The notes under the pieces: model-generated | What the model saw: the letters and a program-made list of their open reading frames with translations, nothing else | Told to the model about the DNA's origin: nothing | The model's database searches: none | Shown: one piece after another, positions 46,405 through 58,628 of the stretch | Layout: each line of letters begins with the position of its first letter | How positions within the stretch are numbered: position 1 is the stretch's first letter | Program-made: the position numbers and the translations under genes | Source of the DNA: Paracidovorax cattleyae | Lineage (GTDB): Bacteria; Pseudomonadota; Gammaproteobacteria; Burkholderiales; Burkholderiaceae_C | Direction of reading: 5' to 3' | NCBI RefSeq assembly: GCF_900104515.1 | Contig: NZ_FNJL01000003.1 | Coordinates: forward strand, 1-64,000 | Length of the DNA stretch: 64,000 nt

Positions 46405-48597
46405 TCAGACGTAGAGGGGCCAGGAATTGAGGTCGCCCTCGTCCCGTGCGGCATCGCGCCACCCCATCGCCACGGGTACGCGCGACAGGCGGGGGTTCGC
46501 GAGCTCCGGCCAGATATGGCAGGCGCCGGGAAGCGTGGTCTTGACGGTGCGCAGCGGAACGTCCGGGCGCGAGTAATCGTGCACCACCACTTCCAGGCCG
46601 CAGCTCCGGGCCGCCTCCACGCAGGCCGCGATGTCCGAACGGATGCCGCCGCCTCCGCCCGTTCCCGTGCGGGCGCGGACAGCGGCCGCAATGCGGTGAT
46701 TATCTCCTCCTTCCGGCTGGAGGAACCCGGGAAATGTCTTGCGCAGGCCGTTCCAGTGTGCAGGCAGTGTCCTGCCCACCGCCACCAGCTGTACCAGTTC
46801 GGTCAGTGCCCGCTCGCAGGCCATTTCGGCATCGAGGCTGCACCCGAAGCCCAGCGCCCAGTCATGGCCGGGGCGGCAGCCCACGGCAGCCACCACCGGG
46901 ATGCCGAGGTCGTGGGTCAGGTCCAGTGCCCAGAAGCTCCAGCCGCTGCCCAGGGTGGAACGTACGCGGCGGACGTGTTCGGGAGCGATGCGGCCGAGAT
47001 CGAACGCGGGCATGGCCAGTTCGTTGTACCACCAGATCGCCGTGGCGTCGCGCTCGACCACCTCCAGCAGCCCCTGCAGGACAGCCTCCTCCACGCAATT
47101 GCCGGCGGCGCAGCCGTTCGAGTTCCACTCGCCGTAGCGGGACCAGCGCTCGGGTACGCCCGCATAACAGTGGGCGAGCGGCAGGAAGCACGGCGCCCCG
47201 CGCGTGAGGGACCAGGCGGGGGTCCAGGCCAGCGGCGTCCCGGCGGGATGGGCCAGGGTGCGGCGGACGCGGTCGTCCCCCGGGCCGCAGTGCGCACGCT
47301 GCCGGTCGCTCACGAACACCAGCGAGCGCGGCCCGGAGGCCGGAGCGGGCAGCGCGTCCTCACATGCCTCGGTCCAGGCTTCGTCGCCCTGGAAGCCCGC
47401 GGCGTAGCGCTCCACCGCCTCGCACAGCGCACTCGCCTGCGCCTGGGCGGCGGTCATGCCCTTGCCGAGGCACCAGCGCGCAGCCACCGGGCCACCTTCC
47501 TGCGGGCCGGCCGGATGGAAGGCACTGCGATAGACCGTGATGGCGCCGGCTTCCGCCAGGGGCAGCGGCGAGCACTCCGTCACCACGCCGGCCCACGCGC
47601 CGACGGAGGGCTGCACGGCCTGGACCGTAGCTTCAGGCGGTACCGTGCGGGAGCCACCCCGCGCGCCCGGCACGGCATTCACATCGCGCAGCTGCACGGG
47701 CTGCCAGGCCTGTCGCTCCATCCACCCGGCATCCCCGCACTGCGGGCATTGGGGCCGCCGCGGCGCCGCCTCCCATGCTTCCGAATGACCCTCACCTCCG
47801 GCCGGCGCCTGGGAGTTGCCGAGCACGGCAAACCGCCCCGGCACGGCATGGGCCAGCAGGCGGTGCACGGCTTCGTGCGCCTGGCGCCAGCGCGAGGCCC
47901 GGCCCGCCGGGTCGCTGAACAGGGGCACCATCCCGTGCGAGCCCGGAACCTCCCGCTCCAGCCAGGCGCGCCCCGGACTGTTGCGCCGCAGGCGGTGCAG
48001 AAAGCAGTGCCAGCACGGCCCGGGCCCGCCCGGACGCAGCAGGGGGCCGGCGATGGCCTGCGCGCCGCCCAGGCGCACCGGCATCCACCAGCGTGACCGG
48101 CCCGCATGGAGGGCGCGCTCCCACTCCCCCGCCAGCCGGGGATCGAAATAATCTTCGCACAGCACGAGGTCCACTTCCGCCATGGCGCCATCCACCGAGG
48201 CGCGCCAGGCCGGCTGTCCGCCGGGTCCTGCCAGCCAGGTCACGCTGCCGGCGTCGCCCTCTTCATGCACCGGCGCGGCATCCACGCGGGGAACGGCCCA
48301 GCCACCGGGAGCTGCGCCGTGCGCGAAGAGATCACCGCGGCGCGCCAGCGCCTCCATCGCCGACAGCAGGCCGGGGAGGCGCAGCGGATCGCCACCGGCC
48401 GCGCACCAGGCCGCGGGGGCCAGTGCACCGTCCACCAGTTGCGCGAGAATGGCCGACTCCGCGAAGGGCAGAAAAAACGCGCCCGCCTCCTCGACCAGGA
48501 TCGGGGCGGAGGGGGTGGACGTGGCAGACAGGGCTGCAGGGCGCTGCACCACGCGGAAGCGGGGGTGCCAGCAAGGCACGGTATGAAACCAATCCAT
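46405..48597 (-). CDS. Fused TOMM leader-binding (E1-like) / YcaO cyclodehydratase
   Basis: 730 residues. Residues 1-300 are the ThiF/E1-like, leader-binding partner domain with two CxxC pairs (C195/C198 in CWHC and C284/C287 in CPQC) for structural zinc. Residues 340-730 are YcaO: S389, E393, E396 and R397 in SALCEAVER, SNGCAAGNCVEEAV and LEVVERDA are the ATP/Mg motifs. It uses ATP to turn Cys/Ser/Thr of the precursor into azolines. The C-terminus ends SWPLYV, without the usual PxPxP. No dehydrogenase (SagB-type) gene is present, so products may stay azolines. Confidence 0.9.
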   Translation of the reverse strand: MDWFHTVPCWHPRFRVVQRPAALSATSTPSAPILVEEAGAFFLPFAESAILAQLVDGALAPAAWCAAGGDPLRLPGLLSAMEALARRGDLFAHGAAPGGWAVPRVDAAPVHEEGDAGSVTWLAGPGGQPAWRASVDGAMAEVDLVLCEDYFDPRLAGEWERALHAGRSRWWMPVRLGGAQAIAGPLLRPGGPGPCWHCFLHRLRRNSPGRAWLEREVPGSHGMVPLFSDPAGRASRWRQAHEAVHRLLAHAVPGRFAVLGNSQAPAGGEGHSEAWEAAPRRPQCPQCGDAGWMERQAWQPVQLRDVNAVPGARGGSRTVPPEATVQAVQPSVGAWAGVVTECSPLPLAEAGAITVYRSAFHPAGPQEGGPVAARWCLGKGMTAAQAQASALCEAVERYAAGFQGDEAWTEACEDALPAPASGPRSLVFVSDRQRAHCGPGDDRVRRTLAHPAGTPLAWTPAWSLTRGAPCFLPLAHCYAGVPERWSRYGEWNSNGCAAGNCVEEAVLQGLLEVVERDATAIWWYNELAMPAFDLGRIAPEHVRRVRSTLGSGWSFWALDLTHDLGIPVVAAVGCRPGHDWALGFGCSLDAEMACERALTELVQLVAVGRTLPAHWNGLRKTFPGFLQPEGGDNHRIAAAVRARTGTGGGGGIRSDIAACVEAARSCGLEVVVHDYSRPDVPLRTVKTTLPGACHIWPELANPRLSRVPVAMGWRDAARDEGDLNSWPLYV

Positions 48598-48697
48598 GGG
48601 CGTCCAGAGAGTATCGGGAGTGTGGCTGGCGCACGAGGCGGCACCAGGGTAGAGAGCCACGACCGCGCGTGGCGCCGGGACCGCAGCCGGGCACGGC

Positions 48698-49561
48698 TCA
48701 GGGGATGTGCTCCAGGCAGACCACGGCATAGGGCACCTGGCCATGGCGCCCGCGGAATTCGTCCTCGAACCGCTGGTGCGCTTCGGAAAACAGGCCGAAG
48801 GGCCGGCATTCCTGCAGCACGCAAAAGCCCGTGCTCCCTTCCACCAGCGCGGCGGCGTCGCGGAATCCGCTGACCACCGGCAGCATGGCGGGGCCCGCCT
48901 GCCAGGCGGCGATCGGGACGAAATCCGGATGCAGGTAGTCGAGCACCACGCGGCAGCCGCAGCCTTCGCGCCGCGCGCGCGCCGCCAGCCGCTCCAGCAG
49001 GTGGAGGACGTCCTCCGGGGGCACATAGGGCGCCACGCCTTCGAGCAGGACAAGAAAGTGCCGGCCAGGCTGCCAGGGCATGGCGTCCAGCCATGCCCCG
49101 TCCTGCAGTGCGCCCGCCACCTGCAGGCCCGGCAACGGTGCCGCGACCGAAGGCAGGAGCAGGCGGCGCAGGGCGATGACTTCCGGCAGATCGGCATCGA
49201 TCCACTCGACGCCGGGCAGGGACGGCGCCAGCCGGCCCTGGCGGGTGCACAGGCCCACGCCCAGGCTGGCCACGGCATGGACGGGCCGCTCGGCGCAGGC
49301 CTGCAGCAACAGGCGGTCGAAGACGCGGCTGCGCACCACCACGGCCCGCACCAGCGCGGGGTCGTCCGCAGCGCGGCGCAGGTCCCAGGGGCACTGCGCC
49401 AGCAACGGCGCGGCCCAGGGATCCACCCATGCGGCATCGGTCTCGCATGCCAGCGGGGAGGCCCGCGCGCTCAAGGTAAGCGCCAGGGTGGCGGAACTGC
49501 CGCGCAGGGCCTCCCAGGCCCCGGCGAGGCCGGCCGCCCCTTCAGGTGGCACGGCAGGCAC
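48698..49561 (-). CDS. SAM-dependent methyltransferase (leucine carboxyl methyltransferase-like)
   Basis: 287 residues. Blocks RSRVFDRLLLQ, VASLGVGLCTRQGRL (SAM-binding region), PGVEWIDADLPEVI and LLEGVAPYVPPEDVLHLL follow the LCM/PPM1-like O-methyltransferase family. It probably methylates the TOMM product, at a carboxylate or hydroxyl. The GTG start at 49561 touches the precursor stop directly (TGA then GTG) without a good ribosome site, so translation is probably coupled to the precursor gene. Confidence 0.85.
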   Translation of the reverse strand: MPAVPPEGAAGLAGAWEALRGSSATLALTLSARASPLACETDAAWVDPWAAPLLAQCPWDLRRAADDPALVRAVVVRSRVFDRLLLQACAERPVHAVASLGVGLCTRQGRLAPSLPGVEWIDADLPEVIALRRLLLPSVAAPLPGLQVAGALQDGAWLDAMPWQPGRHFLVLLEGVAPYVPPEDVLHLLERLAARARREGCGCRVVLDYLHPDFVPIAAWQAGPAMLPVVSGFRDAAALVEGSTGFCVLQECRPFGLFSEAHQRFEDEFRGRHGQVPYAVVCLEHIP

Positions 49562-50359
49562 TCAGCAGGTGAACGGGTAGGCGCTGCCGGTGTTGTTGTA
49601 CGACGTGAGCGAGATCGGCCAGAAATCGCGGGCTTCCGGTGCGTTCGGATAGTTCAGCACGATGCGGTTCTTGATCTTGCTGCCGTCCGGGTTGAGCTGG
49701 TTCCAGTGCCCCTTGCCTGCATCCCAGGTCAGCGCCTTGTTGGGCGTGAACCGGATGGAGAAGTTGAAGGGGTTGTTGTAGCCCAGCCATTGGCTCAGCA
49801 GGCCGGCCGCATCGCTGCACCGGGGATTCAGCAGCTCGTCGCGGAACTCCTTGGACTGCCAGGCGAGCGCGATGGCGCGCAGCACCACGCCGCCGAAGGC
49901 CAGCAGGGAGCCGGGGTCTCCGCCCGGGATGCCCAGGCCGGTGGGCAGTGCGCCGCCCACGATGCCGGGCGGCACGTGCTCCTCGTTGCTGATGTCGGCG
50001 GTCGCGCCCATGAGCGTGGGGAACAGCTGGTAATAGCTGGCCAGCGCCTCGGCGGCACGGTCGGAGGGCGCCTCGGGGAACACGATCTCGAAGGCGTCGT
50101 CCAGACCGATCCAGCCCGCGGTCAGCTCGGGCTTCCACAGGGTCTGGTCGAGCGGGTTGTCGCTGCGCTCCAGGGACACGTCGAGCCAGGGCCAGATGGT
50201 CTTCAGCCCGAAGTCCTTGGCGAGCTGCGGCTGGATGTCCTTCTGTGCGAGCAGGCGGTCGCGGTAGTCGGTCTCGTACCAGGACTTGGCGATGGCGCGC
50301 AGATAGGCCAGCCGGAACTCCAGCAAGGGATCGCCGGGCTGTTGCTGAATGGAACTCAT
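49562..50359 (-). CDS. TOMM precursor peptide with two NHLP-type leader modules
   Basis: 265 residues. I recognise it as like the BMA_0021/BMA_0022 TOMM family of Burkholderia, whose leader derives from nitrile hydratase alpha. The leader helix occurs twice without gaps: residues 12-37 and 152-177 share LL, F, LRAIA, W, RD and LL (14 of 26 identical). The probable core is the C-terminus after about residue 245: ISLTSYNNTGSAYPFTC, with Ser/Thr residues and one Cys at the last position. AGGGGAGGA lies 5 bases before the ATG, the strongest ribosome site in the operon. Confidence 0.85.
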   Translation of the reverse strand: MSSIQQQPGDPLLEFRLAYLRAIAKSWYETDYRDRLLAQKDIQPQLAKDFGLKTIWPWLDVSLERSDNPLDQTLWKPELTAGWIGLDDAFEIVFPEAPSDRAAEALASYYQLFPTLMGATADISNEEHVPPGIVGGALPTGLGIPGGDPGSLLAFGGVVLRAIALAWQSKEFRDELLNPRCSDAAGLLSQWLGYNNPFNFSIRFTPNKALTWDAGKGHWNQLNPDGSKIKNRIVLNYPNAPEARDFWPISLTSYNNTGSAYPFTC

Positions 50360-50387
50360 TGGAATCCTCCCCTCATCGTCATCGAAT

Positions 50388-54332
<3,945 letters not shown>

Positions 54333-54360
54333 GCGTCCTCCCCTTCGCGCTGCGGGCGGC

Positions 54361-55260
54361 TCACAGGGCCCCTCCGGTCGCGGCCGGGTCGCGGTGGATG
54401 CGCTGCGCCACGGGCGCATGCCCATGGTCGAGCGGTCCGGCGCCCCGGCCGGTGCGCACCGGCGCCCCGGCCGTGATCGCGGCCTGCACGTAGGCATGCG
54501 CGGCAGCGACCGCCTCGCGCAGGCCGCTGCCCAGGGCCAGGTGGGCGGCGATGGCGGACGACAGGGTACAGCCCGTGCCATGGCCGTTGCGCGTCGAAAT
54601 GCGCGCGGACCGCATGCGCAGTGGGGGCGTATGGTCCCGCTCGGCCAGGACGTCCACCAGCGCGTCGCCCGGCAGGTGGCCACCCTTGAGCAGCACGGCC
54701 TGGGCGCCGAGGCCCAGCAGCTCCTGCGCGGCGGCGTCCATCGCTCTCTCGTCCTGGATGGCACGGCCCAGCAGCATGCCGGCCTCGTCGAGGTTGGGCG
54801 TCACCACCGCAGCCAGTGGAAACAGCGACTCCACCAGCACGCGCACGGTGTCCGGCGCGATGAGGCGGTCGCCGCTGGTGGCCACCATGACGGGATCGAG
54901 CACCACGTGCGGCAGCGCATGCCGGCGGATCGCATCGGCCACCACCTCGGCGACCTCCGGAGCATGCAGCATGCCGATCTTGACCGCATCCACGCCGATG
55001 TCCTCCACCACCGCATCGATCTGGTCGCGCAGGATGGCGGCGGGCACGCCATGGATGGAGCGCACACCCTGCGTGTTCTGGGCGGTGATGGCCGTGATGG
55101 CGGTCATGCCGTAGCAGCCCAGGGCGGCGAAGGTCTTCAGGTCGGCCTGGATGCCCGCCCCGCCCCCGCTGTCGGACCCGGCAATGGACAAGACGCGCAC
55201 GTAGCGGGATCCTTCCACGGTGCATGCTGCCGGCCGTGGTTCGAGAGGCTTGGAATTCAT
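54361..55260 (-). CDS. thiD: Hydroxymethylpyrimidine/phosphomethylpyrimidine kinase
   Basis: 299 residues, ribokinase fold. SIAGSDSGGGAGIQADLKTF is the ThiD signature; LDPVMVATSGDRLI and GHGTGCTLSSAIAAHLA complete the active site. Phosphorylates HMP-P to HMP-PP for thiamine. The C-terminal 30 residues (GRGAGPLDHGHAP) extend past the domain. Divergent from the TPP-controlled thiO operon, and followed by the TOMM operon with no terminator. Confidence 0.95.
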   Translation of the reverse strand: MNSKPLEPRPAACTVEGSRYVRVLSIAGSDSGGGAGIQADLKTFAALGCYGMTAITAITAQNTQGVRSIHGVPAAILRDQIDAVVEDIGVDAVKIGMLHAPEVAEVVADAIRRHALPHVVLDPVMVATSGDRLIAPDTVRVLVESLFPLAAVVTPNLDEAGMLLGRAIQDERAMDAAAQELLGLGAQAVLLKGGHLPGDALVDVLAERDHTPPLRMRSARISTRNGHGTGCTLSSAIAAHLALGSGLREAVAAAHAYVQAAITAGAPVRTGRGAGPLDHGHAPVAQRIHRDPAATGGAL

Positions 55261-55267
55261 GTCAAAA

Positions 55268-55273
55268 ATTATG
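55268..55273 (-). promoter_or_regulatory. -10-like element of thiD (leaderless start)
   Basis: CATAAT on the minus strand, 7 bases before the thiD ATG. A perfect TTGACA lies upstream (55291-55286) but the spacer is only 12 bases, so it may not be the partner. Confidence 0.4.
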
Positions 55274-55334
55274 GCGCATGCGCGATGTCAATGACGCCTT
55301 CCGCAGCGCTGTGCTGTAATTCAGCCAACGGACG

Positions 55335-55418
55335 AAACAGGGGTGCCGCGCCCGCCGGGCGCGGCTGAGAAAGACCCTCGGCACCCGATCCAGGTCATGC
55401 TGGCGTGGGGAGTTTCGA
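55335..55418 (+). promoter_or_regulatory. TPP riboswitch (THI element) for thiOSGE
   Basis: Conserved segments in order: ACAGGGGTGC, GCGGCTGAGAAAGACCC, GCACCCGATCCAGGTCATGC, TGGCGTGGGGAG. Downstream, GTTCTC (55435-55440) can pair with GAGAAC (55476-55481), which includes the only purine-rich stretch before thiO, hinting at translational control. thiD on the other strand is outside its reach. Confidence 0.95.
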
Positions 55419-55499
55419 CGGTGGACCGCCGCCTGTTCTCCGTGCCGCGCCTTCGCGCGCCAGCGCCCGACCGACGAGAACCGCATCCACCGCCCGCCC

Positions 55500-56618
55500 A
55501 TGACCGCCCTGCTGTCCCCGCATTCCTCCATCGCCATCCTGGGCGCCGGCCTCATGGGCCGGCTGCTGGCCGCCGAGCTGGCGCGGCAGGGGCACGCCAC
55601 GGAGGTGTACGAGGCCCAGGGCCCAGACGCCCAGGGTGCCGCCGCCCGCATCGCCGCCGCCATGCTCGCGCCGCTGGCGGAGTCCGCCATCACCGAGCCC
55701 GGCGTGGTACGCATGGGGCACCATGCCCTGTCGCGCTGGCCCCAGCTGCTCGCCGGCCTCGAGTGGCCCGTGTTCTTCCAGCAGGAGGGCACCCTCATCC
55801 TCTGGCACCGCCAGGATGCCGCCGAGGCTGCTCGGCTGCGCGGCGTGCTGGAGCGCACGGCCCGCACCGTGCCCGAGCTGCCCGCCCTGCAGGTGCTCGA
55901 CGGCCGGGAACTGCAGGAGGCCGAGCCCGCGCTCCAGGGGCAGCGCTTCCACCAGGGACTCTATTTGCCCGGCGAGGGCCAGCTCGACAACCGGCAACTG
56001 CTCGCGGCCCTGGAGCATTCCATGCGCGCCCGCGGCGTCCGGGTGCACTGGCACAGCCCGCGCGCGCCGGAAGATTTCACGCCGGGCACGCCCGGCCAGC
56101 CCGACTGGGTGCTGGACTGCCGGGGACTGGGCGCCCGGGGCCAGTGGGCCGGACTGCGCGGGGTGCGCGGCGAGGTGGTCCGGCTGCACGCGCCCGGGGT
56201 GGCGCTGCGCCGTCCGACCCGGCTGGTGCATCCGCGCTACCCCATCTACATCGCGCCCAAGGAGGACCATGTCTTCGTGATCGGCGCCACCGAGATCGAA
56301 TCGGACGACCTCTCGCCCGCGAGCGTGCGCTCCACGCTGGAACTGCTGAGCGCTGCCTACGCCGTGCATCCCGGCTTCGCCGAGGCCCGCATCCTCGAGA
56401 TCGCCACCCAGTGCCGCCCCACCCTGCCGGACAACCTGCCCGCGGTGCGGTGCATCGCGCCGCGCGTGCTGCAGGTGAACGGCCTGTACCGGCACGGCTT
56501 CATGATTTCCCCGGCCGTCCTGGACGTGGTGATGGAATACCTGAACGAAGGACAATCACCCCTCGCCTCCCGCTTCGACCTGGCGCTGGACCTCGAGCCC
56601 GCCGCCGCACTGCCATGA
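55500..56618 (+). CDS. thiO: Glycine oxidase ThiO
   Basis: 372 residues, DAAO family. FAD motif AILGAGLMGRLLAAELARQG, then AAAMLAPLAE, YIAPKEDHVFVIGATE and VNGLYRHGFMISPAV. Oxidises glycine to iminoglyoxylate for the thiazole ring. First gene of thiO-thiS-thiG-thiE. The stop overlaps the thiS start (ATGA). Confidence 0.94.
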   Translation: MTALLSPHSSIAILGAGLMGRLLAAELARQGHATEVYEAQGPDAQGAAARIAAAMLAPLAESAITEPGVVRMGHHALSRWPQLLAGLEWPVFFQQEGTLILWHRQDAAEAARLRGVLERTARTVPELPALQVLDGRELQEAEPALQGQRFHQGLYLPGEGQLDNRQLLAALEHSMRARGVRVHWHSPRAPEDFTPGTPGQPDWVLDCRGLGARGQWAGLRGVRGEVVRLHAPGVALRRPTRLVHPRYPIYIAPKEDHVFVIGATEIESDDLSPASVRSTLELLSAAYAVHPGFAEARILEIATQCRPTLPDNLPAVRCIAPRVLQVNGLYRHGFMISPAVLDVVMEYLNEGQSPLASRFDLALDLEPAAALP

Positions 56619-56812
56619 ACGTCGTCATCAACCAGAAAGCCACCGAGCTGCCCGAGGGCGCGACCGTGGCCCATGCCATCGCAGCGATCGCCGCCCGCCC
56701 GCCCTTCGCGGTGGCCGTCAACACCCTGTTCGTCCCCCAGGCCCGCCATGCCGGCCACGCGCTGCAACCCGGAGACCGGGTGGAGATCATCGCGCCGGTG
56801 ACGGGCGGCTGA
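56615..56812 (+). CDS. thiS: Sulfur carrier protein ThiS
   Basis: 65 residues, ubiquitin fold, ending in the required Gly-Gly (IIAPVTGG). The C-terminal glycine is activated and thiocarboxylated to carry sulfur to ThiG. ATG overlaps the thiO stop. Confidence 0.95.
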   Translation: MNVVINQKATELPEGATVAHAIAAIAARPPFAVAVNTLFVPQARHAGHALQPGDRVEIIAPVTGG

Positions 56813-56893
56813 CCCGCCTCCACCGCGCCCGACCGCCCGACGCCCTCGCCGGCCATACCGGTCGCCCCCGCCTTTCCCCCTTCGACATCCGCC

Positions 56894-57703
56894 ATGCCCG
56901 ACACCGCATCCGATGACGCCCTGGTCCTCTACGGCCAGCGCTTCGCCAGCCGGCTCCTGCTGGGAACCGCCCGCTATCCCTCGCCCAGCGTGCTGGAGGC
57001 CGCCGTGCGGCGTGCCCGCCCGGCCATGGTGACCGCCTCGCTGCGGCGCCAGGGCAGCAACCCCGCGGAAGCCGGCAACGGCTTCTGGGAATTGCTGCGC
57101 CGGCTGGACGTGCCGGTGCTGCCGAACACCGCCGGCTGCCACAGCATCCAGGAGGCCGTCACCACCGCCCAGATGGCGCGCGAAGTTTTCGGCACGCCCT
57201 GGATCAAGCTGGAACTGATCGGCGACGACTACACGCTGCAGCCCGACACGCTGAACCTCGTGGAAGCCGCCTCCCAATTGGTGCGCGACGGCTTCCATGT
57301 GCTGCCCTACTGCACCGAGGACCTCGTGCTCTGCCAGCGCCTGGTGGACGTGGGCTGCCAGGCCGTCATGCCCTGGGCCGCGCCCATCGGCACCGGGCGC
57401 GGCCCCGTCAATCCGTACGCGCTGCGCACGCTGCGCGAGCGGCTGGACGTGCCCCTGCTGGTGGACGCGGGCCTGGGCCTTCCCTCCCATGCCTGCCAGG
57501 TGATGGAATGGGGCTACGACGGCGTGCTGCTCAACACCGCCGTCGCCCTGGCACAGGACCCGGTGGCCATGGCCGGTGCCTTCGCCGACGCGGTGCAGGC
57601 CGGGCGCGCCGCCCGACAGGCCGGCGCCATGTCCGCGCAGGACGCGGCCCAGCCGAGCACGCCCGTGCTCGGCACCCCCTTCTGGCACCACGACCATGGC
57701 TGA
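56894..57703 (+). CDS. thiG: Thiazole synthase
   Basis: 269 residues, TIM barrel. Lys in [11 protein letters not shown] forms the Schiff base with deoxyxylulose phosphate; [12 protein letters not shown] and [12 protein letters not shown] are ThiG blocks. Joins DXP, iminoglyoxylate and ThiS sulfur. The C-terminal tail overlaps thiE by 8 bases. An 81-base gap separates it from thiS. Confidence 0.95.
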   Translation: MPDTASDDALVLYGQRFASRLLLGTARYPSPSVLEAAVRRARPAMVTASLRRQGSNPAEAGNGFWELLRRLDVPVLPNTAGCHSIQEAVTTAQMAREVFGTPWIKLELIGDDYTLQPDTLNLVEAASQLVRDGFHVLPYCTEDLVLCQRLVDVGCQAVMPWAAPIGTGRGPVNPYALRTLRERLDVPLLVDAGLGLPSHACQVMEWGYDGVLLNTAVALAQDPVAMAGAFADAVQAGRAARQAGAMSAQDAAQPSTPVLGTPFWHHDHG

Positions 57704-58604
57704 AGACTCCACCATCCAGGCGATGGCCGGCGCCATCGTGCAGGCCCACGCTCCGGCGTTCGCCGGCTTTCCCGCCCAGCCCGCGCCGCCCCCCGCGCAC
57801 GGCGGAGCGGTCTATGGCGCAGCCCTGCGCGCCTGCAGCCGGCTCGGCTTCATCGCCGTGGACGCCGACTGCCTCGCGCGCGCCTGGCAGGCCCGGACCG
57901 ACCGGACGGGCCGCTTCGACGCGGCGCAGTGGCCCGATGAACCCGCGGACTTCGGCCTGCAGACCCGGCCCCATGCCCGCCCCTTCGCGCCCTGCCCGGA
58001 CCGGCTCGGCCTGTACGCCGTGCTGCCCGACGCCCACTGGGTGGGCCGCATGGCCCGGGCCGGCGTGCCGACGGTGCAACTGCGCTTCAAGTCGGAAGAC
58101 GGAGCGGCCGTCGAGCGCGAAGTGCGGGCGGCGGTCGAGGCGGTGCGGGGCACGTCTGTCCTGCTCTTCATCAACGACCACTGGCGGGCCGCCATCGACG
58201 CCGGCGCCTATGGCGTCCACCTGGGACAGGAAGACCTCGACGCCCTGTCCCCGGGATCGCTGGAGACGCTGCGCGCCTCCGGATTGCGGCTCGGGGTGAG
58301 CACGCACGGGTATGCCGAGATGGTGCGTGCCGACGCGGCGGCCCCCAGCTACGTGGCCATGGGCGCGGTGTTCCCCACGACACTCAAGAAGATGGCGACC
58401 GTGCCCCAGGGGTTGGCCCGGCTCGCGGCCTATGCGCGGCTCATGCGCGGCTATCCGCAGGTGGCCATCGGCGGGATCGGCGCGGAGCAGTTCGCCGACG
58501 TGCTCGCGACCGGCGTGGGGTCGATCGCCGTGGTGCGCGCGCTGGTGAACGCCCCGGATCCGGAAGCCGCGGCACGCGACCTCATGCAGCGCATGGGGCA
58601 GTAG
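57696..58604 (+). CDS. thiE: Thiamine-phosphate synthase with N-terminal extension
   Basis: 302 residues. The ThiE barrel starts near residue 108 ([20 protein letters not shown]); [42 protein letters not shown] and [10 protein letters not shown] are the family motifs. Joins HMP-PP and thiazole phosphate. The first 105 residues have no motif I recognise and make the protein about 90 residues longer than E. coli ThiE. ATG 57696 overlaps thiG; no later start lies near the barrel, so the extension appears translated. Confidence 0.92.
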   Translation: MAEDSTIQAMAGAIVQAHAPAFAGFPAQPAPPPAHGGAVYGAALRACSRLGFIAVDADCLARAWQARTDRTGRFDAAQWPDEPADFGLQTRPHARPFAPCPDRLGLYAVLPDAHWVGRMARAGVPTVQLRFKSEDGAAVEREVRAAVEAVRGTSVLLFINDHWRAAIDAGAYGVHLGQEDLDALSPGSLETLRASGLRLGVSTHGYAEMVRADAAAPSYVAMGAVFPTTLKKMATVPQGLARLAAYARLMRGYPQVAIGGIGAEQFADVLATGVGSIAVVRALVNAPDPEAAARDLMQRMGQ

Positions 58605-58628
58605 CCGCCTCCGCCGGCCAGCTCCACA

